64,000 bases of DNA from Candidatus Peribacteraceae bacterium (GCA_018061945.1 JAGOTD010000001.1:1-64000); one strand, 5' to 3'; numbered from the stretch's first letter, positions 53,708 through 63,420 are shown. A program made the numbers and translations. Notes: a model not told the origin generated them from the sequence alone.

Positions 53708-54193
53708 CTAACTATTGAGGCAGGCTATGACATCTGCATATGCTAGATGTGCAGCTTGCTGTGCACGTGCTAATAAAACTGATTTATCTATTTCTTCTTT
53801 CTGTGCGGCACGTTTTGCCGCTATTGCTGTAGCATGTGCAACTTTCGCCGCGTCTCTTGCTACGATCCATGCAGCCCTATTGGCATAAGGACTATATGGA
53901 GCACTCGGACTTCCAGCACTCGGTATTAATGTTATTAAACGTAGCGCCGTAAAAGTGGCAGCTTCATCTTTTTCCGCAGCTCTAGCAGCCTGGCGTGCAA
54001 CGTTGGCAGCGGTAGCTGCTACTTTTACCTGCGCTGCTAAAGCAGCCCACAACAATATTTCAGCACTACAATCTGGTTCGTCGCCGCCTCCTGTTGGAGG
54101 ATCTGCGTATGTTGTAGGAACAAATGCAGTGGCAGAAGGCAATAAAATCATGATGCTCATCGTGAGCGATACCAATTTTTTTCTACTATTCAT
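53708..54193 (-). CDS. Secreted helical two-cysteine protein, paralogue B
   Basis: 161 residues. It has the same signal peptide and first cysteine as the gene at 52100 (DEPDCS), then departs: AEILLWAALAAQVKVAATAA and two Ala/Arg/Lys-rich helices around a loop with YSPYANRAAW. It ends VIACLNS. The loop and end positions match those of paralogue A, so the fold is shared while the surface has changed. It lies 32 bases after the 159-residue gene at 54226. Function unknown. Confidence 0.78.
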   Translation of the reverse strand: MNSRKKLVSLTMSIMILLPSATAFVPTTYADPPTGGGDEPDCSAEILLWAALAAQVKVAATAANVARQAARAAEKDEAATFTALRLITLIPSAGSPSAPYSPYANRAAWIVARDAAKVAHATAIAAKRAAQKEEIDKSVLLARAQQAAHLAYADVIACLNS

Positions 54194-54729
54194 TGTTGGA
54201 AAGAGAAAAGAAATAAAAAAAGAAACTACGCAGCCATACAGACGTCGTAGTCTTCCAATGCCCCATCTAAGGCATCGTAATCAATTGTCTCATACAGAGC
54301 ATCCCATGACGATTGAAGTGATGCGACTGATCCAGACATCGTAGCGTGAGAGACAAAATTTGCACTGGCAACACTATTCGTAGACGAAGCAAGAGATTGA
54401 GTGCTACTAGTGGCAATTTCACTACCAGTAGCAGTAGCATAAAATGTCTCGAGCATATCTGATGTGTCTTCGATAATAGTAGCCATGCTGCTACGCAAAG
54501 AATAAATTGAGCCAGACAAAGTAGCCATACTAGAGTCGATACCATTGAGCGACGAGTAGGCTGCCTCTACGGCTGCCCATTCGGTGGTGCAGTCGTTTGT
54601 GCCGTGTGCTGTGGGCGGTTGATACGCGGTGGTGATACCAGTGACGGCAAGAATGCCGGCAAGTATCAATCCCGATTTCTTTCTGACGGAGAAGGAATGG
54701 AGCATAGAACAGGAAAGGAAAAAGTAATT
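54064..54729. repeat. 666-bp segmental duplication, copy 2
   Basis: The partner of 52462-53127, offset by 1602 bases. See that entry for content. Confidence 0.95.
54226..54705 (-). CDS. Secreted helical two-cysteine protein, duplicate of 52624
   Basis: 159 residues, identical to the product at 52624: signal peptide, Cys in TNDCTTEW, a Ser/Ala/Thr-rich helical body (TLSGSIYSLRSSMATI, SVASLQSSWDALYE) and Cys in DYDVCMAA. It lies 154 bases after the giant prepilin-adhesin gene on the same strand, with its own TATACT box (54735-54740) and a CU leader (CTTTTTCCTTTCCTGTTCT). It could be a partner of the giant protein. Function unknown. Confidence 0.78.
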   Translation of the reverse strand: MLHSFSVRKKSGLILAGILAVTGITTAYQPPTAHGTNDCTTEWAAVEAAYSSLNGIDSSMATLSGSIYSLRSSMATIIEDTSDMLETFYATATGSEIATSSTQSLASSTNSVASANFVSHATMSGSVASLQSSWDALYETIDYDALDGALEDYDVCMAA

Positions 54730-54734
54730 TTTAA

Positions 54735-54740
54735 AGTATA
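54735..54740 (-). promoter_or_regulatory. -10 box TATACT for the 159-residue gene, copy 2
   Basis: It lies just outside the duplicated block, 29 bases before the ATG at 54705. In copy 1 the same place has TATAGT (53133-53138). Confidence 0.5.
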
Positions 54741-54859
54741 CTTTTTTCTCATGTATTTGCGATTGTAGGCACGTTCAAAAAGATTGCCGATGAGCGAAAG
54801 GGAAGAATGTTTACTTGATGAAAATGCTGAAATGCCGGTATATCAATTTTCAATTTTTC

Positions 54860-57800
54860 CTACGGCAACGTCGTAAACGTCTGGTCTTCCGAGACCGTCT
54901 GTCCGCCGTTTGCGTCTTTGGACACGACACGGTAGTGATACAACGTATTAGGTGTGAGTGGCGTTAAGAGTTCGGAGTGATCTATGCTCAGCGTCGCATT
55001 GAGTGCTGTAGACGAACCGTAGGCAGTCGTGAGTCCGTATTCGACCATCGCGTCTGTCTGCTCATTGGTAGACCAGGAGATAGCTGCATTGGTTTGCCCG
55101 ATAGGCGAAGCAGAAACAGAATTGATAATCGGCGGTGCGTTGATGGTCGTAAAATCGTAATCAATAGAAATGTTCTGATTGCCGGATTTATCACTGGTTT
55201 TAATACGATAGTGATAGGTTGTCAGTTCGCTCAGCGGCGAGACGGCTACTACATGCGCTGTTACAAGCGCAGGATCGAGGATAGTCGTAAGGCCATAGGC
55301 ATTCGTAAGGCCGTATTCGATTTGCGACGTTGCCGGTTCATCGGTGGAAAATACCAGTCGCGCACCAGTGCCGGTAATCGTAAGTGGTGCAACCGCCGAG
55401 ATAACCGGCGGAACGAAATCCAGTATATAATTTGGCGAAATGCCAAGATTGCCCGACGCATCGCGCGAGCGAACGCGGAATTGATAGAGCGAATTGGGCT
55501 GGGGAACGGTCACTGTTTGGGTGTGCGTTGTGACCAAATTCGAATCGAGCGCAGTGGTATTGCCATACGCAGTTGTCACTCCCCATTCAATTTGCGAATT
55601 GGAAATCTCGTTCGTTGTCCAGGTAACGGTTGCAAGAGTCGGAGCGGTTGTCACCGAGTCGACTGTCAGGAATACCGGAGAGGTTGTATCGGGTGTCGTG
55701 AAGCTTCGGTTATTGGACATGCCAAGATTGCCGGTAATATCTTTTGATTTGACGCGATACTGATACGTCGTATTGGGCGCCAGTCCGACAATTGTCACAC
55801 TATGCCCAGCAGTGTAAGCAGTCGGCAGCGTCGTCGATGTACCATACGCGGTGGTTGGACCGTATTCCACCTGGCTGTCGGCATTTTCGTTGGTATCCCA
55901 GGAGATAATGGCCGTCGTATCCGTGAGCGGACCGGACACAAGGCTGAAAACGGCTGGCGGCGTAATATCGGCTTGTGTTGTGAACGTATATGTCTGCGTC
56001 GACACACCTGTATTTTGTGCCAAGTCGGTTGATCGTACGCGGAAATAGTAGAGGGTACTGCCAGTCAGATTCGACAGGTTCATGCTGTGATTTGTGACCG
56101 ATGTCGTCGGAAGAGTAGTCGACAAACCGAGAGCGGACGTAAGTCCGTACTCCACTTGGCTGTCGCTCAATTCATCGGTGAGCCAGGTGATAACCGCTGT
56201 GCTGGCAGTAATGCTTCCGACGTTGATGGAGAAGAATTGCGGCGGAGTTGAGTCGCTGGTTAAGAAGGTACGATCGGTTGTGGTGGTCAAATTACCCGCG
56301 CTGTCGCGGGACTTGATACGATAATGATACTCGGTATTTCCCTGCAGGCCCGTAATGGTTTGTAAGTGATTCACCTGGAGTGAGGAGTCCAGTGTTGTCG
56401 ATGTTCCGTAGTTTGTCGTTGTACCGTACTCCACCTGCGAATCGGCTGTCTCGTTGGTAACCCAGCTCACACTCTGGCTGCTGTCTGACACATTTCTTGA
56501 CACAATGGATGAAATAATCGGCGCAGTGGTGTCAGGTGTCGTGAAGACGAAGTCGGTTGAATACCCGATATTGGCGGCGCCATCGACGGATTTGACGCGG
56601 AAATGATAGGTAGTATTCGACGTAAGTCCGGTGAGCGTCTGGCTATGGCTTGTGACCAACGCAGCATCAACCGTATTGCTGAATTCATAAGGAGGAACGG
56701 CACTGGTCGGATCGTACTGGATTTGGGATGTTGACGCCTTGTTTGTCGTCCACGTAATGCGCACGGAGGTATCAGTAAGAATCGTTGCCACAACAGACGA
56801 GAAAATCGGCGGCTGTGTATCGAGAGTGGTAAATGAACTCCCCGTCGATAGTCCCAAGTTACTGGCTGTATCCTGGGAACGAGCACGCAAGAAATACTGC
56901 GTATTCGGCGTCAATCCTGTAAGGAAAATGCTATGACCACTCGACATAATCGGGTTAATTGTCGTCTGCGTACCGTAACTGGTAGTAAGTCCATATTCCA
57001 CCTGCGAATCGGCTACTTCATTGGTTGTCCATGTCACGAGCGCCGATGTACCAGTGATGGCCGAAACAGTAGTCGCAGAGAGAATAGGCTCCGCCGTATC
57101 AGAAATCGTAAAGACGCCGTCGCCGGAAATAGTCAGATTACCGGCCAGATCTTTCGTTTTAACGCGATAATGATATTGCTGTGCCGGCACAATGCCCAAA
57201 ACAGTCACCGAGTGACTGGTAACACCCGTCGCATCGGCAGGCACCGTAGGGTAGAAAGATCCATAGGCGGTTGTCGGGCCGTATTCCACCTGCGAATCGG
57301 ATGCCTCATTGGTTGTCCAGGTAATGGCGACGCTGTTTTGCCCTGCCAGTGAAGAGGTTGGTCCCGTCTGAATGGACGGCGCAGTGACATCGGTCGAGAA
57401 TGTCGCATCCGGACCGACGACCGTATTGCCGAACCGATCTTTGCTGGTGACACGGTAATGATAGGTGTTGTTAGGAGACAGGTTGGAGAAAATGGCAATG
57501 CTATGGGGATTGGCAACCTGCGTACTATTGATGACGGAGTATCCGTACGCCGTTGTCAGACCATATTCAACTTTGGTGTCGGACCTCTCGCTCGTACTCC
57601 AATTGATGATACAGCTGGTGCCCGTAATATTGGAGGCAGACGACGGCACAGTAATGGTCGGAGGAATGGTATCAAAGATCCAACCGCGCGATGGCGTCAT
57701 ATTTGTTGAGGCATCAGCGGATTTCAGCCGGAAATGATACGTATTACCCGGCGTCACTGCAATCGGCAGTGAGCGACTAAAGACCAATGCCGGATCTGGA

Positions 57801-60800
57801 GAGGCTGGAGAAAAAGTGCCGTAGGAAGGCGTTAGGCCATATTCCACCTGCGAATTGGCGATTTCAGATGTGTTCCATGTCACTGTCGCGGTGGTACCTG
57901 CTGTGTCGACGAGTACGCCTGTTGCGCTGTAGATCGGTGCGACAAAATCACCCGAAGTTGCAAACGAATAAGGTCCGTACGTTGCGGTATTCCCTACTCC
58001 ATCACGCTGCGTAATGGTGTACTGATAACTGGTTGCCGGCCTAAGACTGCTCAGCGACACTGAATGAGACGAGATGAGGTTCGCTCCCGATATCGCCCAC
58101 AGATTGATGAGACCACCACTGCCGTACTTCACTCTATCGGTCGATGGCTCATCGGTTGTCCAGGTGATGGTGGCAGCATTTGCCGTTGCCACAACGCTCG
58201 GACCGACTGTAATGACAGGAGCATCGGTATCCCAATTGCCAGTGCGTGCGGCAAGTCCGGCAGCCGTCGCGTCATCAATGGCATAGTTATACACACGGAA
58301 TTCATCAAGATATCCCCCAAAGAAACTGCTCGTTCCCATGCTGCTAGCAGCATATTGGCCAATAGCAAAATAGAACGTTGTTGTTCCATTGGTCCATGGA
58401 GTTGCACGCGAGACGCCGTTTAACGGAGCGGATTTCACGCTGTTTAAGAAGCCGTCGAGCCTGCTTGCGGTTTTGTCGTAGCGCACGATCGCATGATTCC
58501 AGTTATTAAAGTTGGCACCCCCCAGCGTAATCGGCGTCAAATTCCAGACGCGCGCTTTGACGACACCGGCTGGAGATACTTCCAACTGGCTGTTACGCCA
58601 GTAGTTTGGATCTCCATTTTCCTGCACGATAACACCGGCAGTAGTAGGATAAAACCAAATGGAAAACGAGATCGAATCATCGCGTATGTAGGGTCGCAGA
58701 TCGGGTGTGGCCATCGAGTGAGTGGTTCCGTTGAGCTGCATACTCTTTACGTTGCCCGATGCAATGGGAGCACGAATGGAAGCGGAGTTTCCAGGTGAAT
58801 TTGCTTTCGCCCCATTCAATGCGTATGGTCCGTTGTCCAGTGCCACAGAGGCGCTTGGTTCGTCGAGTTGCCATTGACCGATCATCCCTGCTACCACCGG
58901 ATTGAGAGTGGTAAACGAACCAGTGTATGTTGATACGTTTTCCGCAGCATCCCTCGAGGTAATGCGATAGTAGTAGGTAGTCGCCGGACTGAGTCCGGTT
59001 ATAAGCGGAACAGAATGATTCGCTTGATAACTGGTGATCGTGTTGACAGTAAGGCCATACGAGGTTGTTGGTCCATAATCCACTTTATCCAGTGTCTGCT
59101 CACTTGTACTCCACTGCACGGTCGCCGATGAATTGGTAATATTCACAACTGCTGGACTACTGATGACCGGAGGCGTGACATCGATGGCAACGTTACTCGC
59201 TGCAGCCGCCTGAATTTCGGCTTGCGACAGAACTTTATTGTAAAAACGCAGATCATCTATTTTTCCTGCAAACGAACTCGGTGAGCCGGTCACGGCTCCT
59301 CCCAGCACAGGATCGATGGAGTTAACGACATTGTATGATGTTCCGCTCGCCCGCAGCGTTCCATTCACATATATTTTTCGCAAGCTCGCATCTTGCGTGA
59401 CAGCAACATGCTGCCATGCGCCGGGGGTAAGATTTCCGTAGAGCATTGCTCCGCCATAGCTATTAAATTGCCATTGGTTGTTTCCGTTAATACCCAGATA
59501 CCATGTGTTAAATCCGCCATAAGTACCACGAGTCACCACTGCCCTCCAGCCTGATGGAGTGGCAGGGACGTACGCCCACAGCATGATGGTTGTCGGTTGC
59601 GATGTACTGAAAATTGTATTACTCAGATTGCCGAAAGAAGCATAGTTCGTTGTGCCATTAAAACTGATGCTACGCACGTTTGGCAACGCAGACGTTGTCG
59701 GCGGCAGACTGGTGTCTATGGACGTGCCACTTACGAGGGCGCCATTTTGCGCATTGCCACCAGAATCGCTGGCCACCGTTCCACTTGTTTCATCGAATTT
59801 CCAGTAATAGATAAGATTGGGAAATGGCGGTGTAACGGTTGAAAAGGTCGCAGTCGTTGAAGCTGATTGATAGCCGTGTGATTCGCGCGACAGTACGCGG
59901 AAATTATAGGTCGTCCCGACTGTCAGACCTGTGACCCACATCGCATGCGATGTGACATAGGCTGAATCTAACGCCGTTTGTGAACTAAAACTTAGGTCAG
60001 TACTGTAGACTACTTGTGAGGTGGAAGGCACATCGGTTGTCCACGTGATGAGCGTTTTCCACTGCGTTGTCGCTGCGCCCGAAGCAGTGACCGTACTTAT
60101 GACCGGGAAAAAGCTTTTGGCAGAGAAAGTATAGTTAGTCGATGACAGCACGTTACCGGCACTATCGCGGGATTTCAGCTGATAATTGTACGTGGCGCTT
60201 GGTGTAAGATTGATCAATTTCTGCGAGTGAGTGGTGACATACGCGCCGCTGAAGGTTGTTGCATTGCTGTAGGCTGTGGTAAATCCATAGAGGATTTGTG
60301 TCGTTGACGGCTCGTCGGTTGTCCAGGTGATGACAGCCGATGTTCCGGTGTTCTGGGTGATGACAGGACCGCCAGTAATAACCGGCGCAACGACATCGAC
60401 AGTCGTAAATGTCAGATCGTTCGATAGCGCCATATTTCCCAGCGCGTCGGCAGTGCGAATGCGATAATGATAGAGCGTATTCACCGTTAAAGACGAAAGA
60501 ACAATCGTGTGCGTTGTCACACCTTGCGGATCGGCGGGAATAAACGGTTGGCGCGGTCCGTAGCTGGCAGTTATTCCGTAATCAATTTGAGAGTCGGCGT
60601 TTTCGTCGGTCGTCCAAGTAATGGTGGCACTGGTACCGTCGGTACTGACAGCACTGATGTTGGAAATAACGGGCGGCACCGAGTCGCGAGTTGCAAAGGA
60701 ATACTCGGGCGACGTGGTGAGATTTCCAGCCGCGTCGCGCGAAAGAACGATGTAGTAATACGTCGTTTGCGGAACAAGTCCCAGCATCTGAATGGAATGC

Positions 60801-62353
60801 TCTTCCACAAATGATCCGTTGACCGGCGTCTGGCTTGTATAGTTCCCACTCGTCGTTCCCCACTTTACTTGTGCAGTAGTCAACTCATCCATGGTCCAGG
60901 AAATAAGCGCACTGGTGCCGGTAAGATTCGCTGTCACGGAATTTGGTCCGCTCACAATACTCGGTGACGTGTTGTCGTTCGTTGTAAACGAAAAATCTCC
61001 CGACTGAGCGGCATTGTCCGATTCATCACTGGAAATAACCCGGAAGTGATACAGCTGGTTGGGCGATAATCCGTTGATGGTGATGGAGTGTCCTGTACCG
61101 TAGACGCTCGTTGGCGCACTAGGCACCACCAGACCATACGCAGTTGTCGATCCGTATTCCACCTGGCTGTTTGCGTCTTCGTCGGTATCCCACGTAATGG
61201 TGGCAGAAATACCATTCGTACTGACAGACGTGATGTTCGAAAGAATCGGCGGAACGGTATCGACCAGAGTGGTGAAAGTTGCATCATCGGACATTCCCAT
61301 GTTGCCAGCTGAATCGCGCGACAGCACACGGTAATGGTACAGAGTGCTTCCCTTAAGTCCGGTGAGCGGCATTAAATGTGCCAGGTGCAGAGTCTCATTG
61401 AGAGGCGTTACTTTTTCGTACGCCAACGTTTTGCCATATTCGACCTGGCTCGTGGCCGGCTCATCAGTATTCCACGTAATGTACGCGGCATTGTAAGACA
61501 GTCCGGATGGAATGACCGCGGAAATATACGGCGGTGTTGTGTCGAGAGTGGTAAACGAACCACCTGCATCGACTGCATACAAGTTGCCCGCCGGATCAAT
61601 TGCCCGTACGCGAATATAGTAGGTGGTACTCTGGGTCAATCCACGGATCACCACGGAGTGAGAGAGTGACAACGTTTCGGTAAACGCCGTATTGTTATCG
61701 TATTCGCGAGAGTTTCCATACAACACCTGCACGTAGGCAGGTTCATCGGTAAAGAATGTAATCGTCGCCTCATCACCGGTCACATTGATCATGTTGATAT
61801 TCAAAATGTCGGGCGCGAGTGTATCTGCCAGACAATGATCGAGCGGCAATCCTTCGCCAGCACCATGACCTAAATTGGAGATAGTCACAATAATGCGCTC
61901 TGTCGGATCTTTGTATAAACCGTAGCCAGAATACGACCTACAAGGCTCAGCCGGATCATTCAGATTTTTAAGCGAAATATACTCACTCAAAGAAAACGAA
62001 CCAATGGGATAACAGCTGCTATCGCGTGTTCCGATTGCCTCTTTGCAGATAGCAGTCGGATTGAGTGGATCTGTCGAAATCGTCTGTTGTTTTGGGATGG
62101 CATTATGATCCAACTGATACGCCTGAAAAGCATTTTGCAACTGACGTGCGTACGTCTGTCGCTGCACATTGTACGTCGCCACCAGAATGTTTTTCGGCCC
62201 GATGAGCGCGATACTCGCCGCCGACACGGCACCGACGACACCGATTGCGATAACCAACTCGACTAACGTAAACGCATGGCGTTCGCGCTTGCGGCGATGA
62301 CCGTGCTTTTTTTTGTGCCGAAGCGGATGCTGTGGGTGTGAGTGCCTGGTCAT
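54860..62353 (-). CDS. Giant prepilin-like adhesin with 20 fibronectin-like repeats and two LamG-like domains
   Basis: 2497 residues. A basic, His-rich lead of about 25 residues ends in HAFTLVELVIAIGVVGAVSA, a type IV prepilin site (cleavage before F, Glu at +5) and helix. A pseudopilin-like part with four cysteines runs to about residue 190. Then come 20 repeats of about 95 residues with the core ITWTTDEPSTSQVEYG, as in fibronectin III or the N-terminal domain of purple acid phosphatases. Two LamG-like jelly rolls interrupt them (YYWKFDETSGTVASDSGG near residue 850 and GQWQLDEPSASVALDNG near 1150). The start at 62353 is chosen because the upstream ATG lies inside the -10 box. Likely a surface or pilus-tip adhesin. 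Confidence 0.9.
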   Translation of the reverse strand: MTRHSHPQHPLRHKKKHGHRRKRERHAFTLVELVIAIGVVGAVSAASIALIGPKNILVATYNVQRQTYARQLQNAFQAYQLDHNAIPKQQTISTDPLNPTAICKEAIGTRDSSCYPIGSFSLSEYISLKNLNDPAEPCRSYSGYGLYKDPTERIIVTISNLGHGAGEGLPLDHCLADTLAPDILNINMINVTGDEATITFFTDEPAYVQVLYGNSREYDNNTAFTETLSLSHSVVIRGLTQSTTYYIRVRAIDPAGNLYAVDAGGSFTTLDTTPPYISAVIPSGLSYNAAYITWNTDEPATSQVEYGKTLAYEKVTPLNETLHLAHLMPLTGLKGSTLYHYRVLSRDSAGNMGMSDDATFTTLVDTVPPILSNITSVSTNGISATITWDTDEDANSQVEYGSTTAYGLVVPSAPTSVYGTGHSITINGLSPNQLYHFRVISSDESDNAAQSGDFSFTTNDNTSPSIVSGPNSVTANLTGTSALISWTMDELTTAQVKWGTTSGNYTSQTPVNGSFVEEHSIQMLGLVPQTTYYYIVLSRDAAGNLTTSPEYSFATRDSVPPVISNISAVSTDGTSATITWTTDENADSQIDYGITASYGPRQPFIPADPQGVTTHTIVLSSLTVNTLYHYRIRTADALGNMALSNDLTFTTVDVVAPVITGGPVITQNTGTSAVITWTTDEPSTTQILYGFTTAYSNATTFSGAYVTTHSQKLINLTPSATYNYQLKSRDSAGNVLSSTNYTFSAKSFFPVISTVTASGAATTQWKTLITWTTDVPSTSQVVYSTDLSFSSQTALDSAYVTSHAMWVTGLTVGTTYNFRVLSRESHGYQSASTTATFSTVTPPFPNLIYYWKFDETSGTVASDSGGNAQNGALVSGTSIDTSLPPTTSALPNVRSISFNGTTNYASFGNLSNTIFSTSQPTTIMLWAYVPATPSGWRAVVTRGTYGGFNTWYLGINGNNQWQFNSYGGAMLYGNLTPGAWQHVAVTQDASLRKIYVNGTLRASGTSYNVVNSIDPVLGGAVTGSPSSFAGKIDDLRFYNKVLSQAEIQAAAASNVAIDVTPPVISSPAVVNITNSSATVQWSTSEQTLDKVDYGPTTSYGLTVNTITSYQANHSVPLITGLSPATTYYYRITSRDAAENVSTYTGSFTTLNPVVAGMIGQWQLDEPSASVALDNGPYALNGAKANSPGNSASIRAPIASGNVKSMQLNGTTHSMATPDLRPYIRDDSISFSIWFYPTTAGVIVQENGDPNYWRNSQLEVSPAGVVKARVWNLTPITLGGANFNNWNHAIVRYDKTASRLDGFLNSVKSAPLNGVSRATPWTNGTTTFYFAIGQYAASSMGTSSFFGGYLDEFRVYNYAIDDATAAGLAARTGNWDTDAPVITVGPSVVATANAATITWTTDEPSTDRVKYGSGGLINLWAISGANLISSHSVSLSSLRPATSYQYTITQRDGVGNTATYGPYSFATSGDFVAPIYSATGVLVDTAGTTATVTWNTSEIANSQVEYGLTPSYGTFSPASPDPALVFSRSLPIAVTPGNTYHFRLKSADASTNMTPSRGWIFDTIPPTITVPSSASNITGTSCIINWSTSERSDTKVEYGLTTAYGYSVINSTQVANPHSIAIFSNLSPNNTYHYRVTSKDRFGNTVVGPDATFSTDVTAPSIQTGPTSSLAGQNSVAITWTTNEASDSQVEYGPTTAYGSFYPTVPADATGVTSHSVTVLGIVPAQQYHYRVKTKDLAGNLTISGDGVFTISDTAEPILSATTVSAITGTSALVTWTTNEVADSQVEYGLTTSYGTQTTINPIMSSGHSIFLTGLTPNTQYFLRARSQDTASNLGLSTGSSFTTLDTQPPIFSSVVATILTDTSVRITWTTNKASTSQIQYDPTSAVPPYEFSNTVDAALVTSHSQTLTGLTSNTTYHFRVKSVDGAANIGYSTDFVFTTPDTTAPIISSIVSRNVSDSSQSVSWVTNETADSQVEYGTTTNYGTSTTLDSSLQVNHLQTITGLQGNTEYHYRIKSRDSAGNLTTTTDRTFLTSDSTPPQFFSINVGSITASTAVITWLTDELSDSQVEYGLTSALGLSTTLPTTSVTNHSMNLSNLTGSTLYYFRVRSTDLAQNTGVSTQTYTFTTQADITPPAVFSLVSGPLTDTTAIISWDTNENADSQVEYGPTTAYGTSTTLPTAYTAGHSVTIVGLAPNTTYQYRVKSKDITGNLGMSNNRSFTTPDTTSPVFLTVDSVTTAPTLATVTWTTNEISNSQIEWGVTTAYGNTTALDSNLVTTHTQTVTVPQPNSLYQFRVRSRDASGNLGISPNYILDFVPPVISAVAPLTITGTGARLVFSTDEPATSQIEYGLTNAYGLTTILDPALVTAHVVAVSPLSELTTYHYRIKTSDKSGNQNISIDYDFTTINAPPIINSVSASPIGQTNAAISWSTNEQTDAMVEYGLTTAYGSSTALNATLSIDHSELLTPLTPNTLYHYRVVSKDANGGQTVSEDQTFTTLP

Positions 62354-62373
62354 AATCACAAAATTTTCTTTAC

Positions 62374-62382
62374 AGTATAGCA
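62374..62382 (-). promoter_or_regulatory. Extended -10 box TGCTATACT for the giant adhesin gene
   Basis: It ends 20 bases before the ATG at 62353 and overlaps the start of the longer ORF. Confidence 0.65.
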
Positions 62383-62519
62383 TATATTACCTCTGATTGT
62401 TGACATAATTGTTCTATAAAGTACTATTATTAATTTTCGTCAATATTACAAAGGTGTAAGGAGGAGGGCAGTTGTACGTCTTAAGATATATATCTTTTTT
62501 CTCTTTCTTCTGTATTTTT

Positions 62520-62780
62520 ATGGCTACTACCTCTCTTCTCACGTTTCTGTTTATCGGTCTTGTTGCCGGCTGGCTCGCCGGAGAGCTCTACAAAGGCTAC
62601 GGTTTTGGTCTGATCGGCAACATTATCGTCGGTATTCTCGGCGCCCTCATCGGTGGCTGGCTCTTTGGCGGCACAGTATCGATTGGCGGCAATCCGCTAC
62701 TGTCTTCGATTATTACCGCTACGATCGGCGCACTGATTCTGCTCGCGCTCATTGGTTTCTTCCGGCGCACAAAGGTCTAA
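62520..62780 (+). CDS. GlsB/YeaQ/YmgE-family membrane protein, second copy
   Basis: 86 residues with three membrane helices. The motifs GLVAGWLAGELYKGYGFGLI and GILGALIGGWLFGG match the protein at 42656 closely. The start at 62520 comes after a pyrimidine-rich stretch (TCTTTTTTCTCTTTCTTC); a longer frame from 62472 is less likely. Role unknown but often linked to stress. Confidence 0.9.
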   Translation: MATTSLLTFLFIGLVAGWLAGELYKGYGFGLIGNIIVGILGALIGGWLFGGTVSIGGNPLLSSIITATIGALILLALIGFFRRTKV

Positions 62781-62782
62781 AC

Positions 62783-62866
62783 GGCGAACTACCAAGCACC
62801 AATTCCCAACTCCCAATTCTTCACTTTTTGGGAGTTGGTCTTTGGACATTGGGAGTTGCTGTGTAA
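62783..62866. repeat. AGTTGGTAGTT-type inverted element
   Basis: It begins just after the GlsB-like stop: CTACCAAGCACCAATTCCCA on the left, and GGGAGTTGGTCTTTGG with GGGAGTTGC on the right. It is the same family as the element at 32812. Confidence 0.75.
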
Positions 62867-62872
62867 CGGGCG

Positions 62873-62878
62873 TATACT
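62873..62878 (+). promoter_or_regulatory. -10 box TATACT, leaderless start
   Basis: It ends eight bases before the ATG at 62887. Confidence 0.6.
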
Positions 62879-62886
62879 GAGCACCT

Positions 62887-63420
62887 ATGCACTCACGTAT
62901 GCTTGCTTTTTTTGTCGCCACTCTCGCTCTTATCGGGTGTGCTTCGCATACATCTAATCCTCTCCTCCCCTCCTCTTCGTCCTCTTCTTCTCTGCAAGCG
63001 ACTCCTTCGTCTAGTCGATCAGAAACGAGTGATATTCCAACCGATGCGCAGCTCAAAAAAATACTAAGTCCTCTTGCCTACTCCGTCTTACGCCAAGGTG
63101 CAACCGAGGTGCCGTTTACGAGTGACTTACTGCACGAAAATCGTACAGGAACGTATGTGACTGCCGACTGCAACGAGCCGGTTTTCCGATCGGAACAAAA
63201 GTTCGATTCTGGTACCGGCTGGCCCAGTTTTTGGGCGCCGATTACAGCCGATGCAGTGATTCTGGAAGAAGATACGACACTCGGCATAACGCGCACCGAA
63301 GTACGCAGCAAGAAATGCAACAGTCACCTCGGACATGTGTTCGATGATGGACCACTGCCAACAGGAAAGAGGTATTGCATAAACGGCGTGGCGCTTAAGT
63401 TTGTGGCGGATGCGGAATAA
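62887..63420 (+). CDS. msrB: Exported peptide-methionine (R)-S-oxide reductase, lipoprotein
   Basis: 177 residues. A lipoprotein signal (LALIGC, Cys near residue 18) and a serine-rich linker (to about 48) lead into a full MsrB domain: KFDSGTGWPSFWAPI, RTEVRSKKCNSHLGHVFDDG and the catalytic Cys in GKRYCING. A further Cys in SKKCNS could resolve the disulfide. The usual zinc-binding CxxC pairs are not complete (ADCNEP only). It should repair oxidised methionine in surface proteins. The TAA is followed at once by a GACTCA element. Confidence 0.93.
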   Translation: MHSRMLAFFVATLALIGCASHTSNPLLPSSSSSSSLQATPSSSRSETSDIPTDAQLKKILSPLAYSVLRQGATEVPFTSDLLHENRTGTYVTADCNEPVFRSEQKFDSGTGWPSFWAPITADAVILEEDTTLGITRTEVRSKKCNSHLGHVFDDGPLPTGKRYCINGVALKFVADAE

